A DNA stretch of 64,000 nt from Glaciecola sp. XM2 (GTDB lineage: Bacteria; Pseudomonadota; Gammaproteobacteria; Enterobacterales; Alteromonadaceae): assembly GCF_018595715.1 (NCBI RefSeq), contig NZ_JAHEOJ010000014.1, forward strand, positions 248,001 through 312,000. Reading direction: 5' to 3'. The notes under the pieces were generated by a model, which was not told the origin of the DNA, ran no database searches, and worked only from the letters and a program-made list of their open reading frames with translations. Of the stretch, positions 10,528 to 20,156 are shown in pieces (positions within the stretch are counted from its first letter, which is position 1; each line of letters starts with the position of its first letter). The position numbers were made by a program, and so were the translations under genes.

Positions 10528-10547
10528 TACTGTATGAAACAACAGTA
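10528..10547 (-). promoter_or_regulatory. LexA box 1 (SulA-like gene)
   Basis: TACTGTATGAAACAACAGTA holds the intact CTGT-N8-ACAG core (10530-10545) of the gammaproteobacterial LexA operator. It sits 33 bases upstream of the SulA-like start codon, where it would cover the promoter. Confidence 0.85.
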
Positions 10548-10548
10548 A

Positions 10549-10568
10549 TACTGTATAAATAAACATGC
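10549..10568 (-). promoter_or_regulatory. LexA box 2 (SulA-like gene)
   Basis: TACTGTATAAATAAACATGC has a perfect TACTGTATA left half and one change in the right core (ACAT for ACAG). Its centre is 21 bases, two helical turns, from that of box 1, an arrangement that allows LexA dimers to bind on one face of the helix. Confidence 0.7.
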
Positions 10569-10573
10569 AAGCA

Positions 10574-11215
10574 TTATTTAAAGATTTTTTGTATTTTTTT
10601 TCTCCGTAGGTATAACAGAATTAGCGTGATACCCATGTAAACACTAGGCTCTGTCCAATTAGAGGTGACCGACCACAAAAAATGCAAGCAGCCTAACAAA
10701 ACCGCTACATAGACAAAATTATGTATGCGTTGCCAGTATTTTCCGAGCTTCATGCGCGCGGCACTAAATGACGTTAGGAGCATAACAAAGAGAATTATTA
10801 ACGCGACCATACCCACTGTAATATAGGGTCTTTCAACGATTTCCGAGAGCACCAGTCCCCATTCATATTGCAGTTCATAAGCGGTAAACGCATACAGGTG
10901 GGCGAGGGCATAGATAGCGGCATACACACCTAAGGTTTTACGAACCACCATGAGCTGGGCAAACTTTAAGGTATTAGCCGCCGGTGATGTCAGCAGGCTC
11001 AATATCATCAAGTTGAGTGCGCCAATACCGGTAAAGTCCAATAAATATTGGACCGGGTCGCCACTGACGTTGCCATTTATCGCATTATAATACGCTAGGC
11101 CCAGTAAGACCGTCGCGATGCTATGAATCATCAGCCTAAACGCTAGAAGCCATCCTCGGTGCACGCGTATGGGCTTCTTTAACATTGCAAATGTTGCAGG
11201 TTTGGCTTTTGTCAT
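10574..11215 (-). CDS. msrQ: MsrQ heme-binding membrane subunit of the periplasmic methionine sulfoxide reductase
   Basis: Ferric-reductase-like integral membrane protein that passes electrons from the quinone pool or flavin reductase to MsrP. About six membrane segments are visible, with histidine-bearing helices (LAHLYAFTAY, RIHNFVYVAVLLGCLHFLW) suited to b-heme binding. ATG 11215 (MTKAK) is taken as the start; a TTG three codons upstream is also possible. It follows msrP in the same operon (45-base gap). Confidence 0.9.
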   Translation of the reverse strand: MTKAKPATFAMLKKPIRVHRGWLLAFRLMIHSIATVLLGLAYYNAINGNVSGDPVQYLLDFTGIGALNLMILSLLTSPAANTLKFAQLMVVRKTLGVYAAIYALAHLYAFTAYELQYEWGLVLSEIVERPYITVGMVALIILFVMLLTSFSAARMKLGKYWQRIHNFVYVAVLLGCLHFLWSVTSNWTEPSVYMGITLILLYLRRKKIQKIFK

Positions 11216-11260
11216 GTCAGACAACGAAACAAGTCTCTGATGGCGTTAATCTCATTGGCA

Positions 11261-12262
11261 TTAATAGTTGCTACGTAAATCTAAACTACTGTATAAAGAT
11301 GCAACCTCATCATATCCATTAAACATCATGGTATCGATACGGCGCTGCTCGCTTAATTTGCTGCCAAGTATGCGACGCTCCCTCGCTTGACTCCATCGAG
11401 GATGGTCAACCTCTGGGTTCACGTTGGCGTAGAAACCGTATTCATTGGGCGCTAGCAACTCCCATGTAGTCTTGGGACGTTTGTCAGATAGGCGTATTTT
11501 TACCACCGATTTGATACTCTTAAATCCATACTTCCAAGGCACAACCAGGCGAATAGGGGCCCCATTTTGTGGCGGAAGTGTTTGGCCATACATGCCAACG
11601 CTCATAATCGCTAGCGGATGATAAGCTTCGTCCAAACGCAGGCCTTCTACGTAAGGGTAGTCAATACCACCGCCAACAAATCTGCTGCGTTGCCCAGGCA
11701 TTTGTGCAGGGTCGTTGAGCGTTTCAAAAATAACGTACTTGGCACTGCCTAGAGGATTAGCGGCTTTAATCAACGCCCCTAACTCAAAACCTATCCAGGG
11801 GATGACCATAGACCAAGCTTCTACGCAGCGCAGGCGATAAATGCGTTCTTGAAGTGGAAAACGTTTAAGCAGGTCATCATAATCGAGCTTTATTGGATTC
11901 TCGACCATGCCCGTGACCTCTAACTGCCATGGGTTCACTACAAAGCCCTGGGCGTTTTCTACCGGGTCGTTTTTGCTTGTGCCGAACTCAAAAAAGTTAT
12001 TATAGCTTGTTGCCACACCTTCTTGCGTCATCGGGTTGATCAGTGCATCACTTTTTTCAAAAGATAGGGGGTTGCGCTTAAAAGTGGGCGTGTCGTCATC
12101 GCTAAACCACTTAAACGGATTGGCCTGTGCAGATTGCGATAACAAAGCCAAAGCGCCGGTGTAGCCGAGTTGCTTTAACACTTTGCGACGACCTTGATAA
12201 ACCGCTTGATCTGTTACTTCATGCTCGTGGGCGGCGTTTTTACTTGGTGTTTTTATGATCAC
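11261..12262 (-). CDS. msrP: MsrP protein-methionine-sulfoxide reductase catalytic subunit
   Basis: Periplasmic molybdopterin enzyme (YedY) that repairs oxidised methionines in envelope proteins. The 333 residues start with a twin-arginine signal (Arg25-Arg26 in [10 protein letters not shown], hydrophobic stretch to the AQA at 45-47). The molybdenum ligand Cys146 is in [10 protein letters not shown]. The block [19 protein letters not shown] is diagnostic of the sulfite-oxidase-fold YedY branch. It pairs with msrQ downstream. Confidence 0.95.
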   Translation of the reverse strand: MIIKTPSKNAAHEHEVTDQAVYQGRRKVLKQLGYTGALALLSQSAQANPFKWFSDDDTPTFKRNPLSFEKSDALINPMTQEGVATSYNNFFEFGTSKNDPVENAQGFVVNPWQLEVTGMVENPIKLDYDDLLKRFPLQERIYRLRCVEAWSMVIPWIGFELGALIKAANPLGSAKYVIFETLNDPAQMPGQRSRFVGGGIDYPYVEGLRLDEAYHPLAIMSVGMYGQTLPPQNGAPIRLVVPWKYGFKSIKSVVKIRLSDKRPKTTWELLAPNEYGFYANVNPEVDHPRWSQARERRILGSKLSEQRRIDTMMFNGYDEVASLYSSLDLRSNY

Positions 12263-12337
12263 AATCTATCCTCGAATTGGCACACTTTTAGGTCCCTAGA
12301 GTAACAGACCGTGGCAATCAAAAAAGAGTTTCAATCA

Positions 12338-13660
12338 TTAACGATCTGTAATGCGATGAGACTTGGGTAAAAACAGGTTGGCATAGACTCTATTGGCGTA
12401 TTCATCTGTCATGCCAGAGATATAATCAGCAATGACTCGCATGCCTAGCGCTTCGCTTCGCTCAGAAGCTTTCAGCCAGCGCTGAGCGGTATTTTTCGGT
12501 AATAGGCGATATGGTTCACTGCTAAACGCTTCAAACAGCGCCATGACAATCTGTTGACCTTTGTACTCTAATAGCTGAATTTCAGGCTTTTTGATCACAT
12601 GAGCGAAGACGAAGTCTTTAAACACCGCCAAGCCAGAGGCGTAAGGCTCAGGTAAACAGGCAAAATGCTCCAACAGTGGCTCTTCAAAACAACCATGCTT
12701 ACGCACATCTATGGCGGTGATGAAGCAATTAACTAGCGCACCAATTGCGTTTTTACGTGCATAGGCTTGCTCATTAAACAGCTGGCTTTCTATTTCTTGG
12801 GCGGTTTCACTTAACCAGGGAATATCCAATACGGCAAGTGCTTCGGTTACTTCACGATGAAATGCTGACTGCGTGACTAATCCCATCACAATGGCATCTT
12901 CTAAGTCATGAATGCCATATGCGATATCATCTGCAAGCTCCATAATTGAGCAATCCACCGATTTAAACTGTGTTTTACTATGCCTATTAGCTTGCTTTTT
13001 CGCTAACATAAACTGCATTTTATCGCCTTTACTCAAGGGTTGGGTAACCCAATCAAAAGCTTCTTGGTCGCAGCTATAAAGGGCTTTTGGTGGATGCCAT
13101 TGTGAGGCTTTCACCTGAGTAAATTGTGATGGCTTTGTTGGGTAAATAGAGCGGTCTTCAAGATTTTCAATCATATTAGGATACTTGATAACACCAATCA
13201 GTGAGCGTCTTGCGAGGTTCATACCGTCTGACGGTGAATAGGTCTCTAATTTGGTTAAAATCCGAAAGGTTTGCCCGTTACCTTCAAAGCCACCAAAGTC
13301 GCTCATCATGTAATGCAGCGCTATCTCACCGCCATGACCAAAAGGTGGGTGGCCAATATCGTGTGCCAGGCAGATGGTTTCGATTAAGTGTTCGTCTAGC
13401 CCAAGCATTTGGGCTACCTCAGGATACTTTTGGCGAAGTTGTGCGGTAATGCCGGTGCCTATTTGGGCAGCCTCGAGAGAGTGCGTAAGGCGTGTACGAT
13501 AAAAGTCACTGATCCCTACACCAACCACCTGTGTTTTAGCCTGTAGGCGCCTAAACGCAGCGCAATGCATAATCCGCGCTTTATCTCGCTGAGACGCGCT
13601 GCGGTGATCACCGTCGCGACTCGGACTTCTTAAATGCTTTCGTTCATCCCAAATATTCAA
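12338..13660 (-). CDS. dgt: dGTPase-family deoxynucleoside triphosphate triphosphohydrolase
   Basis: HD-domain enzyme that cleaves dNTPs to deoxynucleoside and triphosphate. In 440 residues the metal ligands are seen at His60 (LTHSLEAAQIG), His100-Asp101 (LAHDIGHPPFGHGGE) and the later ELADDIAYGIHDLED motif. The N-terminal SPSRDGDHRSASQRDKARI region is typical of the shorter, YpdF-like anti-mutator dGTPases. It sits 14 bases after yfbR, another HD nucleotide hydrolase, so a shared role in nucleotide-pool control is inferred. Confidence 0.9.
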   Translation of the reverse strand: MNIWDERKHLRSPSRDGDHRSASQRDKARIMHCAAFRRLQAKTQVVGVGISDFYRTRLTHSLEAAQIGTGITAQLRQKYPEVAQMLGLDEHLIETICLAHDIGHPPFGHGGEIALHYMMSDFGGFEGNGQTFRILTKLETYSPSDGMNLARRSLIGVIKYPNMIENLEDRSIYPTKPSQFTQVKASQWHPPKALYSCDQEAFDWVTQPLSKGDKMQFMLAKKQANRHSKTQFKSVDCSIMELADDIAYGIHDLEDAIVMGLVTQSAFHREVTEALAVLDIPWLSETAQEIESQLFNEQAYARKNAIGALVNCFITAIDVRKHGCFEEPLLEHFACLPEPYASGLAVFKDFVFAHVIKKPEIQLLEYKGQQIVMALFEAFSSEPYRLLPKNTAQRWLKASERSEALGMRVIADYISGMTDEYANRVYANLFLPKSHRITDR

Positions 13661-13674
13661 TGTTTTCTCCGGCT

Positions 13675-14280
13675 TTATCGTGTATTAGACAATTCATCTA
13701 CACTGACGAAGCAGTTCTGTTCAAACATGTCCAAAAAATAAGGAATTTCTGGCATGTCTTTGGCGTATTCATCTAACATTGCTTGCAGGCGGGTTTTCAC
13801 ATGAGAAAACTCTCTATTTTGGAAGCTTAATTCGTCACTTGCTTTGAGGTATGCAGAAATCAAATCCGCCGCCTTCACTATTTTTTTGTATACCGGATCG
13901 ACGTTCTTTTGCACTAGCAGATGAGAAAACTGCGGCTGTAGACTCTCAGGCAGGGTATGTAAACATTCTATCTCAGCCATCTCTTCAATCTTTTTAAACT
14001 CACGCGTTAGGTCTGGATTATGGTATTTGGTTACGTGATTAATATCTTGGAGTTTGGTTTCTGACACCTCGTGATACAGGGCGACGGTGGCAGCGCGCTC
14101 CGGGTTAACGTCTCCATCAAAATACGTATTGCGAATGGTGGCGAGTAAATGCGCTATTACCGCAACCTGATGGCTGTGCTCTGCAACGTTTTCACCTTTC
14201 ACAGAATGCATAAGCGCCCAACGCTTAATCAGAGGCATTCTTAAGATCCATGCTAGAAAAGGGCTTTTGGTCATACTCAT
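13675..14280 (-). CDS. yfbR: YfbR-type 5'-deoxynucleotidase, divergent
   Basis: HD-domain phosphohydrolase of 201 residues; E. coli YfbR dephosphorylates dNMPs. Conserved: Arg20-Trp21, His35 in NVAEHSHQVAVIAH, His70, Glu74, Asp79 and Asp139 in KAADLISAYLK. The HD dyad reads His70-Glu71 (LYHEVSE) where E. coli has His-Asp, and the GDLPTP segment is replaced by QDINHV. It overlaps alaA by ATGA, the same pair as in E. coli. Activity is probable but the substitution makes it less certain. Confidence 0.82.
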   Translation of the reverse strand: MSMTKSPFLAWILRMPLIKRWALMHSVKGENVAEHSHQVAVIAHLLATIRNTYFDGDVNPERAATVALYHEVSETKLQDINHVTKYHNPDLTREFKKIEEMAEIECLHTLPESLQPQFSHLLVQKNVDPVYKKIVKAADLISAYLKASDELSFQNREFSHVKTRLQAMLDEYAKDMPEIPYFLDMFEQNCFVSVDELSNTR

Positions 14281-15500
14281 ACAGCACTCCTTTTATAGCT
14301 TTCAAAGAAATCGTGCATGCTGTCTAACGCCGGTAATAAAATGTCTTTATGCGGCAAAAATACCAGGCGAAAATATATACCTTGATGCAAGTTAAATGCG
14401 CTGCCATGCACTAATAGAATTTTCTTTTCTTTGAGCAGGTCGAGAATTAAATTTACATCACTGTCTACGGCAAATTGTTTGGCATCTACCTTGGCAAAAC
14501 AATACATGGCTCCCATAGGCTTTACGCAAGAAATCCCCGACATCTGATTTAATCGCTCGTAGGCAAGGTTGCGCTGGGTAATTAAACGACCATTATTGCT
14601 CACCAAATCATTAATACTTTGATAGCCACCAAGAGCAGTTTGAATGGCATGCTGACTAGGCACATTTGCGCACATTCGCATGTTTGAGAGTATGGTTAGG
14701 CCCTCGATATAACTGCGAGCGGCTTTTTTATTTCCACTTACCATCAGCCAGCCCGCACGAAACCCAGCAACGCGATAGTTTTTAGAAAGCCCAGAGAACG
14801 TGACGCAGAACAAATCAGGCGCTAATGAGGCTATGCATATGTGCTCAGCATCGTCATACAGTACCTTATCGTATATCTCGTCGCTAAAGATCACCAAGTT
14901 GAACTCTCTTGCCAACTCAACCACCTGTAATAGAAGTTCTTTCGAATAGACCGCACCGGTAGGGTTGTTGGGATTTATTAACACAATTGCTTTGGTCCGA
15001 GGGCTGATTTTAGCGCGAATGTCGTCAATATCCGGAAACCAACCACTTTGCTCATCACACACATAATGCACAGCGCTTCCTGAGCTTAAGTTAACCGCTG
15101 CCGTCCATAAAGGATAATCAGGGGCCGGAATCAGCACTTCATCGCCGGTATTTAACAAAGCTTGCATAGCCATGGTTATTAGCTCACTGACGCCATTGCC
15201 AAGATATACATCTTCGATAGCAATATTTTCAATCCCTTTTTGCTGGTAATACTGCATAACAGCCACACGCGCACTATAAATACCTTGTGCATCCGAATAA
15301 CCTTGGGCGGTAGGCAATTGACGAATAACGTCTTTTAAAATGTCGTCTGGCGCGTCAAAGCCGAAAGGCGCTGGATTACCAATATTGAGCTTTAAAATAC
15401 GCTCTCCCGCTTCTTCCATTTTATTGGCTTGGGCCAGGATAGGGCCGCGAATGTCGTAACACACATTTTCGAGTTTGCTTGACTGAGTGATGGCTTGCAT
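14277..15500 (-). CDS. alaA: Glutamate-pyruvate aminotransferase AlaA
   Basis: PLP class I aminotransferase making alanine from pyruvate and glutamate. The 407 residues match E. coli AlaA (405) throughout: SSKLENVCYDIRGP at the N-terminus, LNIGNPAPFGFDAPD, INPNNPTGAVYSKELL, and the PLP lysine in FSGLSKNYRVAGFR. It heads the minus-strand run alaA-yfbR-dgt-msrP-msrQ, with overlap or short gaps between the first three. A 159-base spacer separates it from the divergent LRAT-like gene. Confidence 0.96.
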   Translation of the reverse strand: MQAITQSSKLENVCYDIRGPILAQANKMEEAGERILKLNIGNPAPFGFDAPDDILKDVIRQLPTAQGYSDAQGIYSARVAVMQYYQQKGIENIAIEDVYLGNGVSELITMAMQALLNTGDEVLIPAPDYPLWTAAVNLSSGSAVHYVCDEQSGWFPDIDDIRAKISPRTKAIVLINPNNPTGAVYSKELLLQVVELAREFNLVIFSDEIYDKVLYDDAEHICIASLAPDLFCVTFSGLSKNYRVAGFRAGWLMVSGNKKAARSYIEGLTILSNMRMCANVPSQHAIQTALGGYQSINDLVSNNGRLITQRNLAYERLNQMSGISCVKPMGAMYCFAKVDAKQFAVDSDVNLILDLLKEKKILLVHGSAFNLHQGIYFRLVFLPHKDILLPALDSMHDFFESYKRSAV

Positions 15501-15659
15501 GAAGGCTTAATGAACTTAAGGTGAAGTAGATATTCTAAGGGTAATGCATTGCGCGGGCAGTGTTAAGCCATAAATGACATCTTTTGTCACACTTTTACAC
15601 AGACTTTCATGATTTGAGTGGCTACTATGTCGAAAGTACACGGATAATAAGGAGTAGCC

Positions 15660-16190
15660 ATGCCTGCACCTCTCGTTTGGCTCGGCGCAGCTGCGGTGTC
15701 TTTATACGCATCGAACAAACTTAACACTGCCCATTTGCGTCATCAGCAAATTGTCGCTGGTATGCCTGGACAGTGCAAACGACCTGTAGTGCCGGTAAAT
15801 GGCAGTATTGTCACTTGCGACATCTTTGAAGTCTTTGAGCACACCGGAATTTGGATAAATGGCAACATTTATGAGTTAAATGGTAATGGTTTGGTCAGAT
15901 GTATAAGCCCCAGTCGCTTTTTAAATAATCGTAGTGGCGAAAAAATATACATAGCCTGTGATAGGGATGGTAATCCTTTAGTCGAATCTTTAGCTATTGA
16001 ACGCACCCAATCTCAACTTTACAGCCTGTATGACTATCATGTGTTAAGACAAAATTGCCATAAGTTCGTTGGTGAAATGATTGCAGGGACGACGCAGGAT
16101 ATCACCAGTTTTAGTGACTTAAATGTGTTCCTCAGTGGTCATTTTAACACACCAATAGACTGGCGTTTGACGCAGGTCAAACTTCCTTGA
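15660..16190 (+). CDS. LRAT/NlpC-P60-like predicted thiol enzyme, N-terminally anchored
   Basis: A 176-residue protein with a short hydrophobic helix (about 4-18) and then the two blocks of a circularly permuted papain-like (LRAT) fold: His61 in EHTGIWINGNIYEL, and Cys133 in QNCHKFVGEM, matching the H-box and NC-box. Such domains form acyl-thioester intermediates or cleave amide or ester bonds; substrate here is unknown. A clear AAGGAG ribosome site precedes the ATG, and TTGTCA (15584-15589) with CATGAT (15608-15613) is a weak promoter candidate. It is a single gene, followed by another promoter. Confidence 0.65.
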   Translation: MPAPLVWLGAAAVSLYASNKLNTAHLRHQQIVAGMPGQCKRPVVPVNGSIVTCDIFEVFEHTGIWINGNIYELNGNGLVRCISPSRFLNNRSGEKIYIACDRDGNPLVESLAIERTQSQLYSLYDYHVLRQNCHKFVGEMIAGTTQDITSFSDLNVFLSGHFNTPIDWRLTQVKLP

Positions 16191-16197
16191 ACATTTT

Positions 16198-16226
16198 TTG
16201 ACCTGAACTATAAATTTTCTTAGTAT
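16198..16226 (+). promoter_or_regulatory. Candidate promoter of the DUF2189 gene
   Basis: TTGACC (16198-16203), a 17-base spacer and TAGTAT (16221-16226) match sigma-70 hexamers at 5/6 and 4/6. It begins 8 bases after the LRAT-like stop codon, so the DUF2189 gene probably has its own transcript. Confidence 0.45.
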
Positions 16227-16300
16227 AAAGTAGTAAGCTGTTAACAATATTTTAATATTTATAAGCGTTTGACGGTATCAACACCCACTAAGGAAATGTT

Positions 16301-17095
16301 ATGTCAGAAAAAATCGAACCCGCCGCAGAGAATGCAATTGAACAAAGCGGTATCGCACGTGTTATTCCCTGTAAGCAATTGGATAAGTTCGACTGTTTCA
16401 ATTGGATTGCGTTAGCAGTCACCGATTTTAAGAATGCAAAACTGATCAGTTTTTTCTACGGCGCTATCTTTACGATACTTCCATTGTCGATTTATTTCTT
16501 AGTGTATGCCACCGAATGGCACTTGGTCATATTTCCAGCGATGATTTGCTTCATGCTCATCGGCCCGTTTTTAGCAGCCGGTCTTTATGATGTTGCATGG
16601 CAATTTGAAAAGAAAAACAAGCCTTCATTAAGGCACTCACTTAAAGCGATGTCTCGCAATGCCGTCAACGAGTGGGGGTTTGGGTTGTTGCTGATGATCC
16701 TAATGATATTTTGGTTACGCGTAGCGTCTCTAATACACGCCCTATATCCAGAGTACCTAGAATTTACTTTTGCTAATGCATGGCCTTTCTTAGTCTTAGG
16801 TACCATTGTTGGAGCAGGCTTTACCATCTTAGTATTCTTTATTAGTGCCTTTACGCAACCTATTTTGCTTGAACGAAAAGTGGACCTAATGACTGCAGTG
16901 CTAACGAGCATGAACGCAGTGTGGAGAAACAAAGTGCCTATGTTTATTTGGGCATGCGTGATCATGTTCTCAGTCTTTTTAGGCTTTGTAACCTTCTTTG
17001 CCGCGTTTTTAGTGATTATGCCGATTATTGGATATGCTTCTTGGCATGGCTACATCGCAACGATTGAGACAAAGCGCGAGCGTAAGTTTGTTTAA
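16301..17095 (+). CDS. DUF2189-family integral membrane protein
   Basis: A 264-residue membrane protein of unknown function. A short polar N-terminus is followed by the family-typical DCFNWIALAVTDFKNAK segment (31-47) and hydrophobic segments at about 48-68, 73-95, 126-146, 161-183 and 213-243, the last long enough for two passes. The motif GPFLAAGLYDVAWQFEKKNKPSL between helices 2 and 3 is typical of DUF2189. AAGGAAAT precedes the ATG. It ends at a terminator shared with the opposite glucosylglycerate operon. No function is claimed. Confidence 0.75.
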   Translation: MSEKIEPAAENAIEQSGIARVIPCKQLDKFDCFNWIALAVTDFKNAKLISFFYGAIFTILPLSIYFLVYATEWHLVIFPAMICFMLIGPFLAAGLYDVAWQFEKKNKPSLRHSLKAMSRNAVNEWGFGLLLMILMIFWLRVASLIHALYPEYLEFTFANAWPFLVLGTIVGAGFTILVFFISAFTQPILLERKVDLMTAVLTSMNAVWRNKVPMFIWACVIMFSVFLGFVTFFAAFLVIMPIIGYASWHGYIATIETKRERKFV

Positions 17096-17113
17096 ACGAG
17101 AACGCAGATAATA

Positions 17114-17139
17114 AAAACGGGCACTTAGCCCGTTTTTTT
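17114..17139. terminator. Bidirectional intrinsic terminator
   Basis: AACGGGC-ACTTA-GCCCGTT stem flanked by A-run on the left and T-run on the right, usable from both strands. It lies between the convergent DUF2189 gene and the GH13 phosphorylase gene, whose stop codon touches its right edge. Confidence 0.9.
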
Positions 17140-18925
17140 ATGCGTGTTGATATTGGTTTGTAAGCCACATAGATTGATATGGGGCGAGGCTAATCGACGA
17201 ATGTTCTGCCGATATTGTTTCTTGAGATATCAGATCAGTCCAATCGTCGGTACCAATTAAATTTAGGTCTGACAAAAACATCGTCTGCTCTTGGTCAGTG
17301 ATATTCGAAATGCAAAAGATGCTCTGTTTGCGATCGATACTCTGGCGCCAGTAGCCAAATAGTTCGTTACGCAGTTGCAGTGTAAATTGAGTTGCATTAG
17401 GGTGAAATGCTTTTTGCGCGCGCCGAATATGCAACAACTGAGTAATTTGTGTTAACACCTGATGATGCATAGAGTGCACATCATCGAGCTCTTTTTCTAA
17501 CATGTTATAATCCCATCTGTGGCGATTGATGGAACGGTTATGCCCAGTATGTAAGACTTTTTCTTCATCGTTAGTGGTACCAAGTAACGAATGGATGTAA
17601 AGCCCAGGTATGCCTTCAAGTCCAAACATAATGGCATGGGCACAGATGAAGCGCTGGATTTGCCAATGATCCTCGCCCGCGAGTGTACCCTTTAGGGCAT
17701 CAATTAACGCAATGTTGAGTTCATAGGGTTTTTGTTTGCCATTATCGGCACTGCGCCATCCAATGCGCCCGCCAAACTTCATCATGCAGTTGGCTAGTTC
17801 ATTGATTTCTGTTTCACTTAATAGCCCTTCAGCAGGACGCAGACCGATCCCATCATGCGAAGCGACAAAGTTAAAATAAAAGGTGCCGTTTTGCGCAGGC
17901 GGCATACCCATAAGCCATGACTTTAAATACTGACTGTTGCCCGTAACTAATGTATTGACTAATAAAGGTGGCAACGAAAAGTTATAAATTGCATGGGCTT
18001 CGTTCGCGTTACCGAAGTAAGTAAGATTTTCTCTGTTAGGTATGTTGGTTTCGGTAATAATCAGCGCCTGTGGTGCAGCATGCTCAATGAGCGCGCGCAT
18101 TAACCTTACTATTTCGTGGGTTTGTGGCAGATTGATACTGCTAGTGCCTGCAATTTTCCATAAAAACGCGATAGCGTCAAAGCGAAAAATCCGCGTCCCT
18201 TTATCGAGATATAAACGAATGATCTCCATAAAGGCAATCAGTACTTCTGGGTTTCTAAAATCAAAGTCTACTTGGTCGTGGGAAAAGGTGCACCAAACAT
18301 GCTCTACGCCTTCGAGGGTCTTAGTTTCTCGCAACAGTGGCGAGGTTCGCGGTCTCACAACTTGTGAAATATCATCGGTTAAGCTGGCGGTAAAGAAAAA
18401 GTCTTTTCCGGGCGACTTACGTTCAATGAATTGTTGGAACCAGGCGCTTCTTGCTGAACAATGATTGATAACTAAATCTACCATCAGTCCAAAATCTTCT
18501 GAGATAGCTTCAATGTCGTCCCACGAGCCGAGGGATTCATTCACCGTTGAGTAATCAATGACCGAAAAGCCATCGTCAGAACTGTAGGGAAAGAAGGGCA
18601 GAATGTGCACATGATTTATGGCGTGAGAGCAATAGCGATTTAAGAATGTGTGCAGTGTTTTAAGTGGTGGCAACGGGCTTTCATCGGGCGCTAAAGATGC
18701 CGACTCAAACACGCTATCGCCATAGGTGATGAGCACAACGTCTTGTTCATCCCATAAATTCTCATGGGCTTTTGGAGCAGTTAATTCTGCATCATCATGT
18801 AAACGCATGGTGCTTAGTAAGCGACCTGCAATTACCTCTACTGACTCATTTAATGGCACATCTGCATAAATAAAAGTGAGTTGATGAACCAGTTTTTCTT
18901 TTAACTGTTCGTAGACGCTTAGCAT
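17138..18925 (-). CDS. GH13_18 sugar phosphorylase, probably glucosylglycerate phosphorylase
   Basis: Alpha-amylase-fold phosphorylase of the sucrose-phosphorylase group (about 595 residues). Catalytic residues, counted from an upstream TTG at 18943: nucleophile Asp256 in [11 protein letters not shown], acid/base Glu298 in IITETNIP, stabiliser Asp364 in ASHDGIG. Family members split sucrose, sucrose 6'-phosphate or glucosylglycerate with phosphate, yielding glucose 1-phosphate. The gene follows a GpgS-like synthase, a phosphatase and a glycerate kinase, so 2-O-glucosylglycerate is the likely substrate, releasing glycerate (inference). ATG 18925 is preferred to the TTG; it starts 7 bases after the gpgS stop. 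Confidence 0.82.
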   Translation of the reverse strand: MLSVYEQLKEKLVHQLTFIYADVPLNESVEVIAGRLLSTMRLHDDAELTAPKAHENLWDEQDVVLITYGDSVFESASLAPDESPLPPLKTLHTFLNRYCSHAINHVHILPFFPYSSDDGFSVIDYSTVNESLGSWDDIEAISEDFGLMVDLVINHCSARSAWFQQFIERKSPGKDFFFTASLTDDISQVVRPRTSPLLRETKTLEGVEHVWCTFSHDQVDFDFRNPEVLIAFMEIIRLYLDKGTRIFRFDAIAFLWKIAGTSSINLPQTHEIVRLMRALIEHAAPQALIITETNIPNRENLTYFGNANEAHAIYNFSLPPLLVNTLVTGNSQYLKSWLMGMPPAQNGTFYFNFVASHDGIGLRPAEGLLSETEINELANCMMKFGGRIGWRSADNGKQKPYELNIALIDALKGTLAGEDHWQIQRFICAHAIMFGLEGIPGLYIHSLLGTTNDEEKVLHTGHNRSINRHRWDYNMLEKELDDVHSMHHQVLTQITQLLHIRRAQKAFHPNATQFTLQLRNELFGYWRQSIDRKQSIFCISNITDQEQTMFLSDLNLIGTDDWTDLISQETISAEHSSISLAPYQSMWLTNQYQHA

Positions 18926-18932
18926 GATACTT

Positions 18933-20156
18933 TTATCCCGCAAACTCTTTAAAATCTTCCTCTACCGCGACTCTTAGACTCTCTAAGACGTCTGGCTTGG
19001 CACTCACTACTCGATTCCAGCTAGGTATAAAAGGTGTCTCCATAGGATTATCTAAAAAGCTGCTGCCGGCTTTCATAATGTTTTGTGCAAACATTTCTAC
19101 CGCGCGCTCTTCAGAATCAATATCGAGCTTAAGACCGTTCATAATGGCATCGTTGTGATATGTCTCGATAAAGTCTAGTGCAATACGAAAGTAAGTTGCT
19201 TTGATGGTACGAAAGGTTTCGGTATTAAATACCGTGCCTTGGGTTGCTAACTTGCGAAATAGCGCTTTGGTGATATCGATAGACATTTTTGATAGCCCGC
19301 CTTGATCACTATTGAGCGACAAATCTTGATGTTTGTGATCATATTTGTGCGCGATATCGGCTTGGCAAAGGCGGTTATGGGAATAGTTACGGTGCATCTC
19401 AGACAGTACACCTATTTCAAGACCCCAGTCACTGGGGATGCGGATGTCGTTGAGTACATCGCGTCTAAACGAGAATTCACCGGCCAGTGGATAGCGAAAG
19501 CTATCCATAAACTCTAAATAATCATTATGTCCTACGGCATGCTTAAGCGCGCGTAACAATGGCGTTACCAGCAATCTCGAAACACGTCCGTTGATTTTTC
19601 CATCTGCGACACGGGCGTAAAACCCTTTACAAAACTCGTAGTTAAACTGTGGGTTGGCAACCGGATAAATTAAGCGTGCAAGCAGTGAACGGTCGTAAGT
19701 TAAGATATCACAGTCATGCAATGCGACACTTTCTACTTTGTTAGATGCTAATACATAACCCATGCAGTACCAAACGTTGCGTCCTTTGCCCATTTCCTTC
19801 GGTGCTAGACCAAGGGCTTGTAACTCTTCATCTAATGCCTTGAGCCTCGGACCATCGTTCCAAAGCACTCTGTGATGCTGGGGTAGCTTTCCAAAAAACT
19901 TCAAAGCATGCTGATATTGCTCTTGATCAGCACGATCGAGACCGATAACCACCTCACTTAAATATGGTACTTGTGCGATATGTTCGATGATGTCTGGAAG
20001 TGCCTTACCCTCAAGCTCTGAAAAGAGTGATGGCAGTATCAGCCCCATTGGCCTGCGGCTTGTGAAGGAGACAAGTTCTGATTCTAAATCATCGATGTGT
20101 CGTGATTCGAGGTTGTGCAAGGTGGTAATGATGCCATTTTGGTAAAAATCAGCCAT
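18933..20156 (-). CDS. gpgS: Glucosyl-3-phosphoglycerate synthase-like glycosyltransferase (GT81)
   Basis: Predicted to transfer glucose from an NDP-glucose to 3-phosphoglycerate, the first step of glucosylglycerate synthesis. A GT-A fold retaining transferase of 407 residues: VVIGLDRAD strand, [12 protein letters not shown], and the metal-binding ALHDCDI (Asp148 and Asp150), later the [11 protein letters not shown] and DWGLEIGVL segments typical of GpgS. ATG 20156 lies 10 bases after AAGGA and overlaps the phosphatase stop by 8 bases; an ATG 9 bases upstream is too close to that site. Mannosyl donor use cannot be excluded. Confidence 0.85.
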   Translation of the reverse strand: MADFYQNGIITTLHNLESRHIDDLESELVSFTSRRPMGLILPSLFSELEGKALPDIIEHIAQVPYLSEVVIGLDRADQEQYQHALKFFGKLPQHHRVLWNDGPRLKALDEELQALGLAPKEMGKGRNVWYCMGYVLASNKVESVALHDCDILTYDRSLLARLIYPVANPQFNYEFCKGFYARVADGKINGRVSRLLVTPLLRALKHAVGHNDYLEFMDSFRYPLAGEFSFRRDVLNDIRIPSDWGLEIGVLSEMHRNYSHNRLCQADIAHKYDHKHQDLSLNSDQGGLSKMSIDITKALFRKLATQGTVFNTETFRTIKATYFRIALDFIETYHNDAIMNGLKLDIDSEERAVEMFAQNIMKAGSSFLDNPMETPFIPSWNRVVSAKPDVLESLRVAVEEDFKEFAG

